A DNA stretch of 23,660 nucleotides, taken from CAZWUW01 sp964636895 (GTDB lineage Bacteria > Bacillota > Thermincolia > Thermincolales > CAZWUW01). A program made the translations under genes and the position numbers. This document shows positions 1 to 9,046 of the stretch, one piece after another; the first letter of the stretch is position 1; every line of letters starts with the position of its first letter. Below the pieces are notes generated by a model. It searched no databases. It saw nothing but the letters and a program-made list of their open reading frames with translations, and was not told the origin of the DNA. The stretch spans positions 1 to 23,660 of the forward strand of contig CAZWUW010000045.1 of NCBI GenBank assembly GCA_964636895.1. The letters run 5' to 3'.

Positions 1-1
1 A

Positions 2-343
2 ATTACCGATGACACTAAAATCAATCTTTCCCAAACTGTTTTGTTGTTCCGCAAGCAGGCTATTGACGAAAACAAAACTGCGGTTGCCAAAGTAGTGAAA
101 ATTTACGGCCAAGCCAGTCAGGAACTGACCGCCAACCCCGACAAGTACCGGTCCCTGTTTATAGAAAAAGCCAGAGTCCCGGCACCCATTAAAGATACTT
201 ACCGCTCCCCCACTTTCTCACCTCTCCAGGTCCCTGGCAGCGAAGATGTGGCGAAGGTAATTGACTGGATGGTAAACAAAAAGCTGTTGGAAAAACCCTA
301 TGCCTATGATGAGATTGTTGATACCGGCCTGATTGTTAAATAA
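2..343 (+). CDS. ABC importer substrate-binding protein, C-terminal part (5' truncated by window)
   Basis: An open frame enters from the left edge at base 2 and ends with TAA at 341-343, giving about 113 residues. It looks like the C-terminal lobe of an SsuA/TauA/NMT1-type periplasmic-binding-fold protein: a long helix (KTAVAKVVKIYGQASQELT), then the segment ending in 'VIDWMVNKKLLEKPYAYDEI', which resembles the usual ending of this family where the last helix packs against the hinge. In such systems the protein is a lipoprotein that captures aliphatic sulfonates, nitrate, taurine or pyrimidine precursors outside the cell. The ATPase starts 35 bases downstream and the permease follows, so this is the first visible gene of an importer operon. 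The substrate cannot be told from this fragment. An apparent internal TTG start at 41 is not needed, because the frame is open to the edge. Confidence 0.85.
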   Translation: MTDDTKINLSQTVLLFRKQAIDENKTAVAKVVKIYGQASQELTANPDKYRSLFIEKARVPAPIKDTYRSPTFSPLQVPGSEDVAKVIDWMVNKKLLEKPYAYDEIVDTGLIVK

Positions 344-378
344 TTGCCCCGGCCGCACCGGACGAAAGGTGACAGGTA

Positions 379-1131
379 ATGATTGAAGTAAAAGAGGTTT
401 CATTGACTTATTATCAGGAAAATACTACTACCCAGGCTTTGGCCGGTGTTAACCTGCACATCGAACCCGGTGAAAGCTGGGCTTTTATCGGGCCGTCCGG
501 CTGCGGCAAAAGCTCCCTGCTGTTTTTGCTGGCAGGTTTGCGACAGCCTACTGCGGGCGAAGTTTTGGTTGCCGGCGCAGCCCTCAAAGCACCCCGCCCC
601 CAAACAGCATTAATACTCCAGGATTATGGGTTGTTTCCATGGAAAACAGTTTGGGAAAATGCCGCCCTGGGGCTAAAAATCAGAGGAATGGCCGCCCGGG
701 AGCGGGCAGCAGTAATCACTCCGGTGCTGGAAAGCTTAGGCCTGCTTGAACACAGGCACCATTATCCGGCTCAGCTTAGCGGCGGCCAAAGACAGCGGGT
801 GGGCGTGGCCAGGGCGTTGGCCTTAAACCCCGACCTGCTGTTAATGGATGAACCCTTTTCCTCTCTTGATGCCCTCACCAGGGAAAGCCTCCAGGAAACC
901 ATTGTTGATATTCGCAAACAAGACCGCCTAACCCTGGTTACGGTAACCCACAGCATTGAAGAAGCAGTGTTTCTGGGCCGGAAAATAGCTGTTTTTTCCT
1001 CCCGGCCGGCCAAAATATTGGCCATTATAGATAACCCCCAGGCCGGTGATAAGTCCTACCGTGAGCTGCCGGATTTTTACCGCAAATGCATGGAAGTCCG
1101 TCATTTACTGGAAGAGGTGGCGGTATGCTGA
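379..1131 (+). CDS. ABC importer ATPase, SsuB/TauB/NrtD type
   Basis: 250 residues with every ABC ATPase motif in order: Walker A GPSGCGKSS (38-46), Q-loop glutamine at 81 (LILQDYGLFPW), signature LSGGQRQR (133-140), Walker B LLLMDEP (153-159) with D-loop SSLDA, and H-loop histidine 191 (TVTHSIEEAVFLG). The sequence after the Q-loop (GLFPWKTVWEN) and the H-loop context (THSIEEAVFLGRKI) are typical of the nitrate/sulfonate/taurine importer subfamily. It would power uptake by hydrolysing ATP on the cytoplasmic face of the permease encoded next. The start ATG follows AAAGGTGA. Its stop overlaps the permease start by 7 bases, so the two are probably translationally coupled. The transported compound is unknown. 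Confidence 0.95.
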   Translation: MIEVKEVSLTYYQENTTTQALAGVNLHIEPGESWAFIGPSGCGKSSLLFLLAGLRQPTAGEVLVAGAALKAPRPQTALILQDYGLFPWKTVWENAALGLKIRGMAARERAAVITPVLESLGLLEHRHHYPAQLSGGQRQRVGVARALALNPDLLLMDEPFSSLDALTRESLQETIVDIRKQDRLTLVTVTHSIEEAVFLGRKIAVFSSRPAKILAIIDNPQAGDKSYRELPDFYRKCMEVRHLLEEVAVC

Positions 1132-1877
1132 AAGGATTTTTCAGGCGCTTACTGGAATATAGTCTGGCCCTGGTTTTTCTTGGTTTGCTCTGGCACCTGG
1201 CCGCAGCAGCCGTAAACAAGCCGGTGCTGCCTACACCCTGGCTGGCTGTGCAAAAATTCCTGACCCTTTGGGAACAATCATTATGGCAGCACTTCCTGGC
1301 CAGTTCCCGGCGGGTATTTGTCAGCCTGGCAATCTCAATGGCGACCGCAGTTCCGCTGGGGCTGCTGCTTGGCCGGACGGAAAAAGCCGACCGGCTGATG
1401 GCCCCCCTGATATATCTGTTATACCCTATCCCAAAAAGTGTTTTCCTGCCTTTAATCATTGTTTTTCTGGGACTTGGTGATGCGCCAAAAATATTTTTGA
1501 TTACCCTCATCCTTTTCTTTCAAATTCTGGTCGCGGCAAGAGATGCCGCCAAAGGAGTGCCCCGGCAAAGCATTTATTCCATGCAATCCCTGGGTGCCAA
1601 CCGGTGGCAGATTTACCGCCACGTCATCTGGCCCGGCAGCCTGCCCGAAATCCTGACCTCGCTCAGGATAAGCATCGGTACCGCCATTGCCGTATTATTT
1701 CTGGCCGAAAGCTTTGCTTCGGAAGAAGGCCTGGGTTATCTCATCATGTCCGCCTGGGGCCGGCAGGAACAGGGCGAAATGTTTGCCGCCATCATGGGTA
1801 TGGCCCTGCTGGGGTTTGCCGCTTATGTCCTGGTAGACCTGCTGGAAAAAACCTGGTGCCGCTGGCAAAAACTTTGA
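1125..1877 (+). CDS. ABC importer permease, SsuC/TauC type
   Basis: 250-residue integral membrane protein of the binding-protein-dependent permease family (BPD_transp_1). About six hydrophobic segments are seen, the first at residues 11-30. The EAA loop that docks on the ATPase is at about 152-175 (MQSLGANRWQIYRHVIWPG), with the conserved glycine and proline in place. An ATG 39 bases upstream (1086) is in frame, but the start at 1125 is preferred: it sits 4 bases after the strong site GGAAGAGGTGG and overlaps the ATPase stop (ATGCTGA). A Rho-independent terminator begins at its stop codon, so this is the last gene of the importer operon. It works with the upstream ATPase and binding protein to import a small anion such as a sulfonate, nitrate or a similar compound; the choice is inference. 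Confidence 0.93.
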   Translation: MLKGFFRRLLEYSLALVFLGLLWHLAAAAVNKPVLPTPWLAVQKFLTLWEQSLWQHFLASSRRVFVSLAISMATAVPLGLLLGRTEKADRLMAPLIYLLYPIPKSVFLPLIIVFLGLGDAPKIFLITLILFFQILVAARDAAKGVPRQSIYSMQSLGANRWQIYRHVIWPGSLPEILTSLRISIGTAIAVLFLAESFASEEGLGYLIMSAWGRQEQGEMFAAIMGMALLGFAAYVLVDLLEKTWCRWQKL

Positions 1878-1914
1878 AAACACCCCGCAGCTTGTATCTG
1901 CCGGGGTGTTTTTG
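1877..1914 (+). terminator. Rho-independent terminator of the ABC importer operon
   Basis: The stem AAAACACCCCGCAG pairs with CTGCCGGGGTGTTTT with one bulged C around a 7-base loop, and runs into a T tract at 1909-1913. It starts at the permease stop codon. Confidence 0.88.
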
Positions 1915-1989
1915 CTTCCGCCCAAGCCGCTTACCGCTGCGGCCGGGACTGTAGCCAGCTGTCAATTTTGTCCAGAACAAAGATTGATA

Positions 1990-2018
1990 CATATACCACT
2001 CATTTTTTATACATGCTA
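1990..2018 (+). promoter_or_regulatory. possible forespore-type (sigma-F/G) promoter of the SpoVT-like gene
   Basis: CATATA at 1990-1995 and CATGCTA at 2012-2018, separated by 16 bases, resemble the -35 and -10 of sigma-G-type promoters (the -10 fits CATNNTA). In Bacillus subtilis spoVT is a sigma-G gene, which makes the match plausible. The -35 is weak, and no good sigma-A alternative was seen. Confidence 0.3.
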
Positions 2019-2042
2019 ATGCCAAGAGGAGGTATTTAACAT

Positions 2043-2552
2043 ATGAGCGACATAGGCATTGTAAGAAGGATGGATGACCTCGGCAGAATGGTAATCCCCA
2101 AGGAGATCAGGCGGAACCTGAAAATCCGCGAAGGCGACCCCCTGGAAATCTTTATTGACAAAAACTCCATAGTGTTCCGCAAATATGACCCCATCCCGGA
2201 CCCACTGGCTAACCAGGCCGACAATATTGCCAAAGCCCTGACCGACACCTTAGGGGCAGGAATCTTAGTAGTCCGGGAAAATACGGTGATTACCGCCCCC
2301 GGCAACAAGGCGCTGCTCAAAAAGTCCATGTCCGGCACCACTGTGGATAAAATTTCCAACGGGGAATCATACTTCGGCCGTAAAGGGGAAGAATTGCTGA
2401 GCGACTGGGAAAGTACGTCTGATTTTATCTGTGCGCCGGTCCTCCATGACGGATCCGTTTCCGGTGCCGTAATACTCCTCAAAGATAAGCCAACCACGGT
2501 TGATGAAAAAGTTATGCTGGCCATGACAGATTTTTTGAAAAAACAGTATTAA
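2043..2552 (+). CDS. spoVT: SpoVT/AbrB-family sporulation transcription regulator
   Basis: 169 residues, close to the roughly 178 of B. subtilis SpoVT. Residues 5-50 form a swapped-hairpin AbrB DNA-binding domain (GIVRRMDDLGRMVIPKEIRR, then LKIREGDPLEIF), nearly word for word the SpoVT/AbrB signature. Residues 60-165 resemble the GAF-like sensory domain found in SpoVT, which AbrB lacks. SpoVT adjusts sigma-G-dependent genes in the forespore. The ATG follows AGGAGGT at good spacing. The gene is monocistronic between two terminators. Some Clostridia carry several SpoVT-like paralogs, so orthology rather than paralogy cannot be settled here. The GAF-like half is more diverged from the Bacillus protein than the DNA-binding half. 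Confidence 0.88.
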   Translation: MSDIGIVRRMDDLGRMVIPKEIRRNLKIREGDPLEIFIDKNSIVFRKYDPIPDPLANQADNIAKALTDTLGAGILVVRENTVITAPGNKALLKKSMSGTTVDKISNGESYFGRKGEELLSDWESTSDFICAPVLHDGSVSGAVILLKDKPTTVDEKVMLAMTDFLKKQY

Positions 2553-2559
2553 AGTCAGC

Positions 2560-2596
2560 AAAAAGCCGCGCAACACACGTTACGCGGCTTTTTTTG
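2560..2596. terminator. bidirectional Rho-independent terminator between convergent genes
   Basis: AAAAGCCGCG (2561-2570) pairs with CGCGGCTTTTTTT (2583-2595) around a 12-base loop. It has an A run on the left and a T run on the right, so it can end both the SpoVT-like transcript and the oppositely oriented protease transcript, which stops at 2604. Confidence 0.9.
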
Positions 2597-2603
2597 ACGC
2601 TGC

Positions 2604-5600
2604 TTAGATTAACTTGGCCCTGGTCAGCAATTGCTTAATCATTACAACTGCTTCTGCCCTGGTGCTGTTATTGGCCGGAGCAAATTCACCTTTGGCGTTG
2701 CCTTTGATAATGTTATTTTTGGCCGCAACGGCAACCACAGCTTTGGCCCAGGCACTGATTTTGTCGCCATCCTTAAACTGGGCCAGATATTGGTTGATTT
2801 CTGCTTCCGTAATGGCAGTATCCACTTTGGCTGCTTTCATCGCCTGTACCACCATGGCCGCAACCTCTTGCCGGGTCACATGGGCATTAGGCTTAAATGA
2901 GCCGTCGGCATAACCCTTAATAATGCCGGCCTCAACAGCGGCACCAACGGCACCGGCATACCAGTCACCAGTATTAACATCATTAAAGCCAGCTTTAGCG
3001 GCCTGTGGCGCTAAATTCAACGCTTTTGCAACAATTGCGGCAAACTCGGCCCGGGTAACTTTGCCGTTGGGGTCAAACAGATTGGCCGCTTTACCGGAAA
3101 CAATGCCTTTTGCGGCAATTAGCTCAATATCGGCCTTGGCCCAGTGACCGGCAATATCGGCAAAGGTTTTAACTGTTTCCGGCGCCTTTTCGGGCGCTTT
3201 GGCCATAACTGTGTATTTACTGAAATGTGTGGTTTCAAAGGTAATAGTATTGGCATTTTTGTTAACTGTGGTGTTGGCAATGGGCTCCCACTCGTTTTTG
3301 GCCGGATTCAGATAATACACCACGGGTTCACCGTTGGTTACAATTTCGAGCCTGTATTTAAGGGTAATTCTAATTGGTTTGCTGAATTGCTGGCCGGCCG
3401 GCCCAAACTCATAAATATCCCCGGCCAGTCTCAGCCCTGCCGGCGGCGAAGTTCTTACGTTGCCGGCATCAACCCTTTTGGCCGTCAGATTAATGGTTTG
3501 GCCTGGTCTTAAGGCATCCTGGGGAATAATTATCTTAACTGTACCGTCTCTGGAAACTACTTCCCCACCCGCAGCAAGCACGGTCTGTTCAATATCGGTG
3601 GTTGGTGTGGCAGGAATCGGGGGTACACCGCCGCCGCCACCGCCGCCGCCAGGGGCCGGGGGCTGGTAAGTAGTGAAGTTCCAGGAGGTAGTAACCATTG
3701 TATTGCCGAGTAGATCTTTTACTCCCGTAACCGTGACAGTGTAAGTAGTGCCTTCCGCCAGATTATTAACCGGGTCAATGAAGACTTTTCTGTTAACACT
3801 GTCAAAGGTCTTTGTTATAGCTATATTTTCCGTTCCTTTTTTCAACAAAACATTATTGGCATAAGCTGCACCATAAACTGTGTTGGCAACAACATCTTCA
3901 TTGAAGGTAAATTCAATATTGCTTCCCACAGCAACACCCGTGGCATTTTCAGCCGGGTTCCTGCCGGCTATCAGCGGCGGGTATTTATCTGCTTCGGTGG
4001 TAAACTTCCAGGTTGTTGCATTCAACGCATTAGCGGCGGGATCTTTAACCCCGGTGCTCAAAGTGACTGTATATTCCGTTAGGTATTTCAGAGCAGCGTT
4101 GGGTGTTATGGTAGCTGTTCTGGTGGCAATATTATACGAAATGGTAACCGGGGTTAAACCGTAGACGGTGCTATTGACAGTAATAGTACTGGTATTTAAA
4201 GTCGAAGCATCCATAGATTCAGAAAAATTAACCTGGATATTGGTACCCGCGGGAACATTTACGGTATTATGTTCAGGCGTTTTTGATACCACTGCCGGCG
4301 CTATCGTATCCTGTACGGTAATGCCAGTACTATTGGAAACAGCGTCTTTGCCGGCGGTAATTGTAGTGCTGCCCGCCGTTAAGGTTGTTACCAGACCGTT
4401 AGCATTAACAGTAGCCACAGCCGGGTTAGAACTTGACCAAGCCACCGTATTGCTGAGATTTTGGGTAGTGGAATCAGTATATGTTCCCGTAGCCGTCAAT
4501 TGCAGCGTATTGCCGCGCTCTACCGTACTGCCCGTAGGAGTAATGGCAAGTGCTGTTAATTGTGGCGGTGTGACTGTTACTGCCGTCTGTGCGGTTTTAG
4601 TGTTATATACAGCCTGAATAGTAGTCGTACCTGTATTTGCGGCAGTTACCAAACCGGTGGCATTTACAGAAGCAACGATAGCATTCAGACTGGACCACGC
4701 CGCAGCACTGTTCAGATTTAATAGTGTGCCGTCACTGTATGTACCGGTAGCATTATATTGCTGAGTTAACCCTTTGGCTAATGTCAAATTAGAAGGTGTA
4801 ACGGAAACCGATTCCAGTACCGGGGCAGTCACCGTCATTGTTGTATTTGAATTAACAAGACCAAGGCTTGCAGTGATTGTAGAAGTACCCTCTGAAACAG
4901 CGGTAGCTAATCCCGTTGTACCCCCGATGGTCACGGCAGGATTGGAACTTGTCCAATTGACACTGTTAGTAATATTGTAGTTCTGGCCATTATCATAGGA
5001 CCCGGTAGCGGTGAACTGTTGCGTCTGCCCCTTAGCCTTGCTAGGGTTTAATGGAGAAATTGTAATTGATTGCAGGGTAGCGGTAGTAACATTTACACTC
5101 ACATTGGCGGAAACAGTCCCCGCGACAGCCCTGATTACTGTGCTGCCCGCCGCCTTGGCGGTCACAAGAGCAGAACCGTTTACACTGGCTATAAAAGAAT
5201 TGTCACTGCTCCAGGTAACACTGCCGGTAATATTTTGAGTGGATAGGTCGGTGTAGTTTCCTGTAGCTGTTAGCAACTGAGAGGTGCCGCTAATCATTGT
5301 TAAGCTTGCCGGCGCAATAGTGATTGACTCCAAAGCATTAGGTGCCATTGTTAAAAGAGCAAAGGGTTTTAAGTGTCTGCCGTTTTCCAAAGGCGTACCG
5401 GGCAGCGTGTCATTAGTTTCAGCTTTAGCAGCATTGGTACCTTTTATTAGCACAATTTGATAAGCATCCCGAGGCAGGTCCAGCGAAACCCGCAAATTGC
5501 CGTTTGGCAGCGTAAATACGGCCACTTCACCAACGCCGGTATCATAGGTGGCACCAAAGACCGTTTGCGCTATTACCGCCTTGTCGGATGTCCGCACTGC

Positions 5601-8204
5601 CTTGACAGTTAAGCCGTCAGCCGTAAGACCGGCAAGATTTACCTCGCCGGTTATTCTAAACACATTCTGAGCAGTAAAATAATACTTTTCCGTTTGCACG
5701 GGACCGTTATTCCCATATGTATCCCTGGCCATAAATTTCAAGGTGGTATTGCTGTTAATGGCAATCGGTCCGGCATAAACGGGCGAGAGAATTGTCGGAT
5801 CAGTGCCATCGGTGGTATAATATATAGTGCTGCCGCCAAAATTAGATTGCAGTGTAACCAATGTTGGAGCGCTAAAAACCCCGCCGCCTGGACTTGCCGC
5901 TGCCGTAGGTAATAATCTGGTTACGGTCCTGGTAACAGTGTTTAGCTTACCAACTGCATCCCTGCTTTGTAGAGTAATAGTATTTGTTCCCACTAATAAA
6001 TTGACTGAAGTGGAAAATGCCGTATTAGTAACAGTTACCGGGGTGCCATTAACAGTAAGTGAGGTAGTGGAAGCATCCACCTTGCCTGATACTGTGATAG
6101 AAGGCTGGTTGGTAGAAAAACCGTTATAAAGGTCATCGATAGTAATAGTTGGCCCATCATGCAAGGGCAAAATACCGTAAACCAGGGCAAAAGGTTGTGC
6201 CTGAAATGCCTGATAGCCATATATTGTTATATTATAAGTCTTGTTAGGCAACGCATTGGGAATATAAATTTGTTCAACGTTATTTAATGGATCTCCGCCC
6301 ACAACACCATTGCCGTAAAAAGTGGTTCCACCTTCAACCGCACTTAAGTCAAGGTCATTGACTAGAGCGACAGGACCAGGCCCTGCAGGAGGCGGGTCTG
6401 TCCATACCAGTGTGATGGTAATTGCCTGTCCCGGCGGCAGGTCAGCCGGGGTCGTAAAAGTATAGTTGGCATTTTGACCGGTGGTAAGTCCCACGTTATT
6501 CTCTACAAACTGTATGCTGTTATTGAATAAGCCGCTGACCGCATCTTCCAGATTTACCCTACCAAAACCCTGTTGTTCCATTGGCAATCCAAGGTCGGTA
6601 GCAGTACCGGTTAGAGTTGCTTTCAGCAAAGCCGCACTTGGATTACTGACTCCTTCCCGGGTTCTGTAATACTCCCGCAGAGAGGCTGTTAGACCGGCCG
6701 TCAGCGGGGTAGCCATGCTGGTTCCGCCCATGTAGGCGTATTTTGAATTGTAATTATCCCAAAAAGCTGTATCTTCTGCCAAACCGGACCTCGCCGAAAG
6801 AATCCAGGTGCCCGGGGCCACTACATCAGGTTTAATTCGACTGTCAGCGGTCGGTCCCATACTGCTGAAAGATGCTCTTTGGCCGGAATCATTGGCATTA
6901 GTGTAAGGCATTTGATCAAAGCGAAGATTCTCTACAGCGCCAACGGTAATTACATTTTTGGCAGTACCGGGGGAATTAATCTGATGCGAATAGGCAGACT
7001 GGGCTACGTAATATTCCAGCCCTTCATTGCCTGCCGCAAAAAGAATATTCATATCTTTATTGTTCCAAATAAAGTTATCTACTGCAGCAGAATCAGAGGT
7101 ATAATCTCCCCAAACCCATGGAGGTCCAGCTCCCCAACTGTTAGTACTTATTCTGGCTCCAAGAACCCGCGCATCCTTAAAAATATTGGCCAAACCATAA
7201 TTTAAGCCGTTTAAACCATTACCGCTATCCATTACGGATTGAAAAATCAACTTGGCATTGGGTGCCGTCCCTTTAAAATCTCCTCCCGAGGCCGCTCCGG
7301 TGCCCATAGCTGAGCCGGCCACATGGGTACCATGGCCATGCGGGTCACTCCAGTTTCCTGGCCGCCCGTAGGCAAAAACACCGCCAGGCACAATCTTCCC
7401 CCGAAAATCCTCATGAACTGTGGCCAAGTTTCCGTTATCAAGGCCGGTATCAACAACAGCTATGGTTTCACCGTTTCCAGTAAGACCAAAGGAAGACGGC
7501 TGATAAACGGAATCCACGGCCATTATTTTAGCCGCCCGGTCGTTATTTAATTTATAGGGCACATATTTCTCTATATAAGTTACTTTTGTGGTTTGGGCTA
7601 AAGCTGCAATCTTATTAGCCGGTAGTTTTACTAAGACGGTGGTGTCATTAAGCGAATTTAACAATTTTCCACCTAAAGACGCAACAGTATTTTTCACTCC
7701 GTCCAGGTCTTGGGCTTCAAAAGCTAACACTTTTAGTGTTAATAGCTCGGCAGTGTTTAATTTAGCCTTTACTTCCGGTTTTTTCAAAAGTCTGTCGAGT
7801 TTATATGCCGGCTGATAAATGATAATAGCATTTACCTCAGATAATGCCTGCACCTGATTCTTAATATTTCCTGTCATTTTTACCAAAAAAGCATAATCAG
7901 GTACATATCCTTTAATTTCAACACCAAGATCAATTAACTTTTGCCGCCATTCCGGCATAATAGGACCGGTAAACTGTACGATATATAAACCTTCCTGGTC
8001 AACCGGCAGGTTGTTGGCTTTAAACCCATTTGGCACTGCCGGGGGTACCTCCTTGGCATCAAAAACATAACCGTCCAGTTTTATTATAGGCTTAGTAGCT
8101 TTAAGTTTTGGTTCATTAGAAACCTCACCAAAAGCCTGAGGTGAAAAAGAAAACATTAAGGTAAATAACAAAATATATGAGATAATTCTATTAACCCGCT
8201 TCAT
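2604..8204 (-). CDS. secreted S-layer-anchored subtilisin-family (S8) protease with Ig-like repeats
   Basis: 1866 residues from ATG 8204 (GGAGGG ends 5 bases upstream; the in-frame TTG one codon earlier is too close to it). Order: signal peptide 1-26; N-terminal propeptide-like regions to about 220; peptidase S8 with Asp252 (VVDTG), His291 (HGHGTHVAG), oxyanion Asn393 (AAGNEG) and Ser496 (GGTSMATP), all present; a KP-43-like beta-sandwich (about 560-690); an Ig-like module; a chitobiase-C-like module (about 760-835, YYTTDGTDPT); a carboxypeptidase-regulatory-like segment; four Big_2 repeats of about 85 residues (about 956-1297); two Big_5/SbsA-like domains (to about 1500); a glycine-rich linker; a ZU5-like domain (about 1540-1665); three SLH motifs (1678-1866; TRAE, TRQE, TRAE). 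SLH motifs bind secondary cell-wall polymer, so the enzyme should be displayed on the cell surface and degrade proteins outside the cell. Single gene, no obvious partner. Confidence 0.96.
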   Translation of the reverse strand: MKRVNRIISYILLFTLMFSFSPQAFGEVSNEPKLKATKPIIKLDGYVFDAKEVPPAVPNGFKANNLPVDQEGLYIVQFTGPIMPEWRQKLIDLGVEIKGYVPDYAFLVKMTGNIKNQVQALSEVNAIIIYQPAYKLDRLLKKPEVKAKLNTAELLTLKVLAFEAQDLDGVKNTVASLGGKLLNSLNDTTVLVKLPANKIAALAQTTKVTYIEKYVPYKLNNDRAAKIMAVDSVYQPSSFGLTGNGETIAVVDTGLDNGNLATVHEDFRGKIVPGGVFAYGRPGNWSDPHGHGTHVAGSAMGTGAASGGDFKGTAPNAKLIFQSVMDSGNGLNGLNYGLANIFKDARVLGARISTNSWGAGPPWVWGDYTSDSAAVDNFIWNNKDMNILFAAGNEGLEYYVAQSAYSHQINSPGTAKNVITVGAVENLRFDQMPYTNANDSGQRASFSSMGPTADSRIKPDVVAPGTWILSARSGLAEDTAFWDNYNSKYAYMGGTSMATPLTAGLTASLREYYRTREGVSNPSAALLKATLTGTATDLGLPMEQQGFGRVNLEDAVSGLFNNSIQFVENNVGLTTGQNANYTFTTPADLPPGQAITITLVWTDPPPAGPGPVALVNDLDLSAVEGGTTFYGNGVVGGDPLNNVEQIYIPNALPNKTYNITIYGYQAFQAQPFALVYGILPLHDGPTITIDDLYNGFSTNQPSITVSGKVDASTTSLTVNGTPVTVTNTAFSTSVNLLVGTNTITLQSRDAVGKLNTVTRTVTRLLPTAAASPGGGVFSAPTLVTLQSNFGGSTIYYTTDGTDPTILSPVYAGPIAINSNTTLKFMARDTYGNNGPVQTEKYYFTAQNVFRITGEVNLAGLTADGLTVKAVRTSDKAVIAQTVFGATYDTGVGEVAVFTLPNGNLRVSLDLPRDAYQIVLIKGTNAAKAETNDTLPGTPLENGRHLKPFALLTMAPNALESITIAPASLTMISGTSQLLTATGNYTDLSTQNITGSVTWSSDNSFIASVNGSALVTAKAAGSTVIRAVAGTVSANVSVNVTTATLQSITISPLNPSKAKGQTQQFTATGSYDNGQNYNITNSVNWTSSNPAVTIGGTTGLATAVSEGTSTITASLGLVNSNTTMTVTAPVLESVSVTPSNLTLAKGLTQQYNATGTYSDGTLLNLNSAAAWSSLNAIVASVNATGLVTAANTGTTTIQAVYNTKTAQTAVTVTPPQLTALAITPTGSTVERGNTLQLTATGTYTDSTTQNLSNTVAWSSSNPAVATVNANGLVTTLTAGSTTITAGKDAVSNSTGITVQDTIAPAVVSKTPEHNTVNVPAGTNIQVNFSESMDASTLNTSTITVNSTVYGLTPVTISYNIATRTATITPNAALKYLTEYTVTLSTGVKDPAANALNATTWKFTTEADKYPPLIAGRNPAENATGVAVGSNIEFTFNEDVVANTVYGAAYANNVLLKKGTENIAITKTFDSVNRKVFIDPVNNLAEGTTYTVTVTGVKDLLGNTMVTTSWNFTTYQPPAPGGGGGGGGVPPIPATPTTDIEQTVLAAGGEVVSRDGTVKIIIPQDALRPGQTINLTAKRVDAGNVRTSPPAGLRLAGDIYEFGPAGQQFSKPIRITLKYRLEIVTNGEPVVYYLNPAKNEWEPIANTTVNKNANTITFETTHFSKYTVMAKAPEKAPETVKTFADIAGHWAKADIELIAAKGIVSGKAANLFDPNGKVTRAEFAAIVAKALNLAPQAAKAGFNDVNTGDWYAGAVGAAVEAGIIKGYADGSFKPNAHVTRQEVAAMVVQAMKAAKVDTAITEAEINQYLAQFKDGDKISAWAKAVVAVAAKNNIIKGNAKGEFAPANNSTRAEAVVMIKQLLTRAKLI

Positions 8205-8435
8205 CAAATCCCTCCGTCAAGTAATAATCTACTACACTACCGAAACGTAAAACCTGTCGCCAACCACCGCCTCCCAAATATATAATAAAAAAACATACAG
8301 CTTTTCCGGCTCAAAACTGCTACATAGTGTCGTAATTCTCACTATTTCTACATTTAACAATAATTCCCTGCTTAACAGATTCATTTTTTCAACAGTTTTA
8401 AACATAATCTGAGGTTTTCACATAATTTCCGGCAC
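8205..8435. other. AT-rich upstream region of the protease gene
   Basis: A non-coding leader with long A/T runs. Several AT-rich possible -10 elements occur on the minus strand (for example near 8276-8290), but no -35/-10 pair stood out. No riboswitch or clear operator was recognised. Confidence 0.5.
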
Positions 8436-8464
8436 AAAAAAAAGCGCCGTTTCCATAACAGCGC
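8436..8464 (-). terminator. Rho-independent terminator of the FmdE-family gene
   Basis: On the minus strand GCGCTGTT pairs with AACGGCGC (8 pairs, one G-T) around ATGGA, followed by eight T. It lies 17 bases past the FmdE-family stop codon and separates that gene from the protease. Confidence 0.85.
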
Positions 8465-8481
8465 CATAAAAATAAATATTA

Positions 8482-9018
8482 TTACCAGCCCCGGCCATAC
8501 TCCTCAAAACACGCCGGGCAAACCGGCTTTTCATCCCTTAACCGGGCCTTCGGTTCCATCACGCCTTCCCCGCACCGGGCACACTGTACAGTCTTAAAAA
8601 TGATAGCTTTCTCCGGCAACTCCAGTTGCACTTCCCGTACATCAAAGAGGTCCTCCAGCGGAGCATGCATGATGCTGCTCACCCGCTCCTCTTTTGCACC
8701 TTCGGACGGCATGGCACCGTATTTCAAAGCTACCCGCACCGCCTTGCCGTCACTGCGCCGGCCAATAGTGTAAACCTGTTTCCCATAATTGCGAAAAATC
8801 AAGTTGCCTTTGCCCACCGTACAACCGGTCAGGTACTGGATGGCATCAACGGCACAACTGTCGTTTTCCACCACCGCCACCATTTCCTCATCCTGATCCC
8901 GGCCCGGTCCCATTGCCCGTACTGCCGCTTCCGCTGCCCGATAACCGATAGCCAGGCCTGGACATACATGGCCGTGAAACTCTGCCACTGACTGCCAGGG
9001 CGTCTTTTGCATGCACAT
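8482..9018 (-). CDS. FmdE-family protein with C-terminal zinc ribbon
   Basis: 178 residues. The N-terminal three quarters match the FmdE family (named from a gene linked to molybdenum formylmethanofuran dehydrogenase in methanogens; widespread in anaerobes, role poorly defined): FHGHVCPGLAIGYRA gives His15, His17 and Cys19, and the 'VENDSCAVDAIQYLTGCTVGKGN' region gives Cys55 and Cys66, all likely metal or cofactor ligands. The tail has a zinc-ribbon pattern, Cys146-x2-Cys149 and Cys167-x2-Cys170. The start at ATG 9018 is chosen because GAGGG lies 7 bases upstream; a GTG at 9045 is in frame but has no ribosome site and would fall against the operator. A GC-tract palindrome sits just upstream. 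Function in this organism is unknown; redox or metal handling is inference. Confidence 0.9.
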   Translation of the reverse strand: MCMQKTPWQSVAEFHGHVCPGLAIGYRAAEAAVRAMGPGRDQDEEMVAVVENDSCAVDAIQYLTGCTVGKGNLIFRNYGKQVYTIGRRSDGKAVRVALKYGAMPSEGAKEERVSSIMHAPLEDLFDVREVQLELPEKAIIFKTVQCARCGEGVMEPKARLRDEKPVCPACFEEYGRGW

Positions 9019-9046
9019 TATTAAACCCTCCCCAATACTTCTCACT

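Noticed and set aside
2036..2524. 162-codon minus-strand ORF
   Set aside because: It is antisense to the SpoVT-like gene, whose AbrB domain is unmistakable.
3633..3662. Run of GCC/CCG repeats that might be a slippage or phase-variation tract
   Set aside because: It encodes the Gly/Pro linker of the protease in a clean frame; the repeats are mixed codons, not a long homopolymer.
4313..5335. Regular repeats of about 255 bases that might suggest CRISPR or satellite DNA
   Set aside because: They are diverged coding repeats for four Big_2 domains; no short identical repeats with spacers are present.
3144..6669. Many plus-strand ORFs of 60-150 codons inside the protease gene
   Set aside because: They are antisense shadows of the Ig-like and Big repeats (low-complexity Thr/Val/Ala codons). 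They lack ribosome sites and any recognisable domain.
8205..8435. Possible riboswitch before the protease gene
   Set aside because: No known consensus, such as the c-di-GMP or SAM aptamer motifs, was recognised; the region is simply AT-rich.
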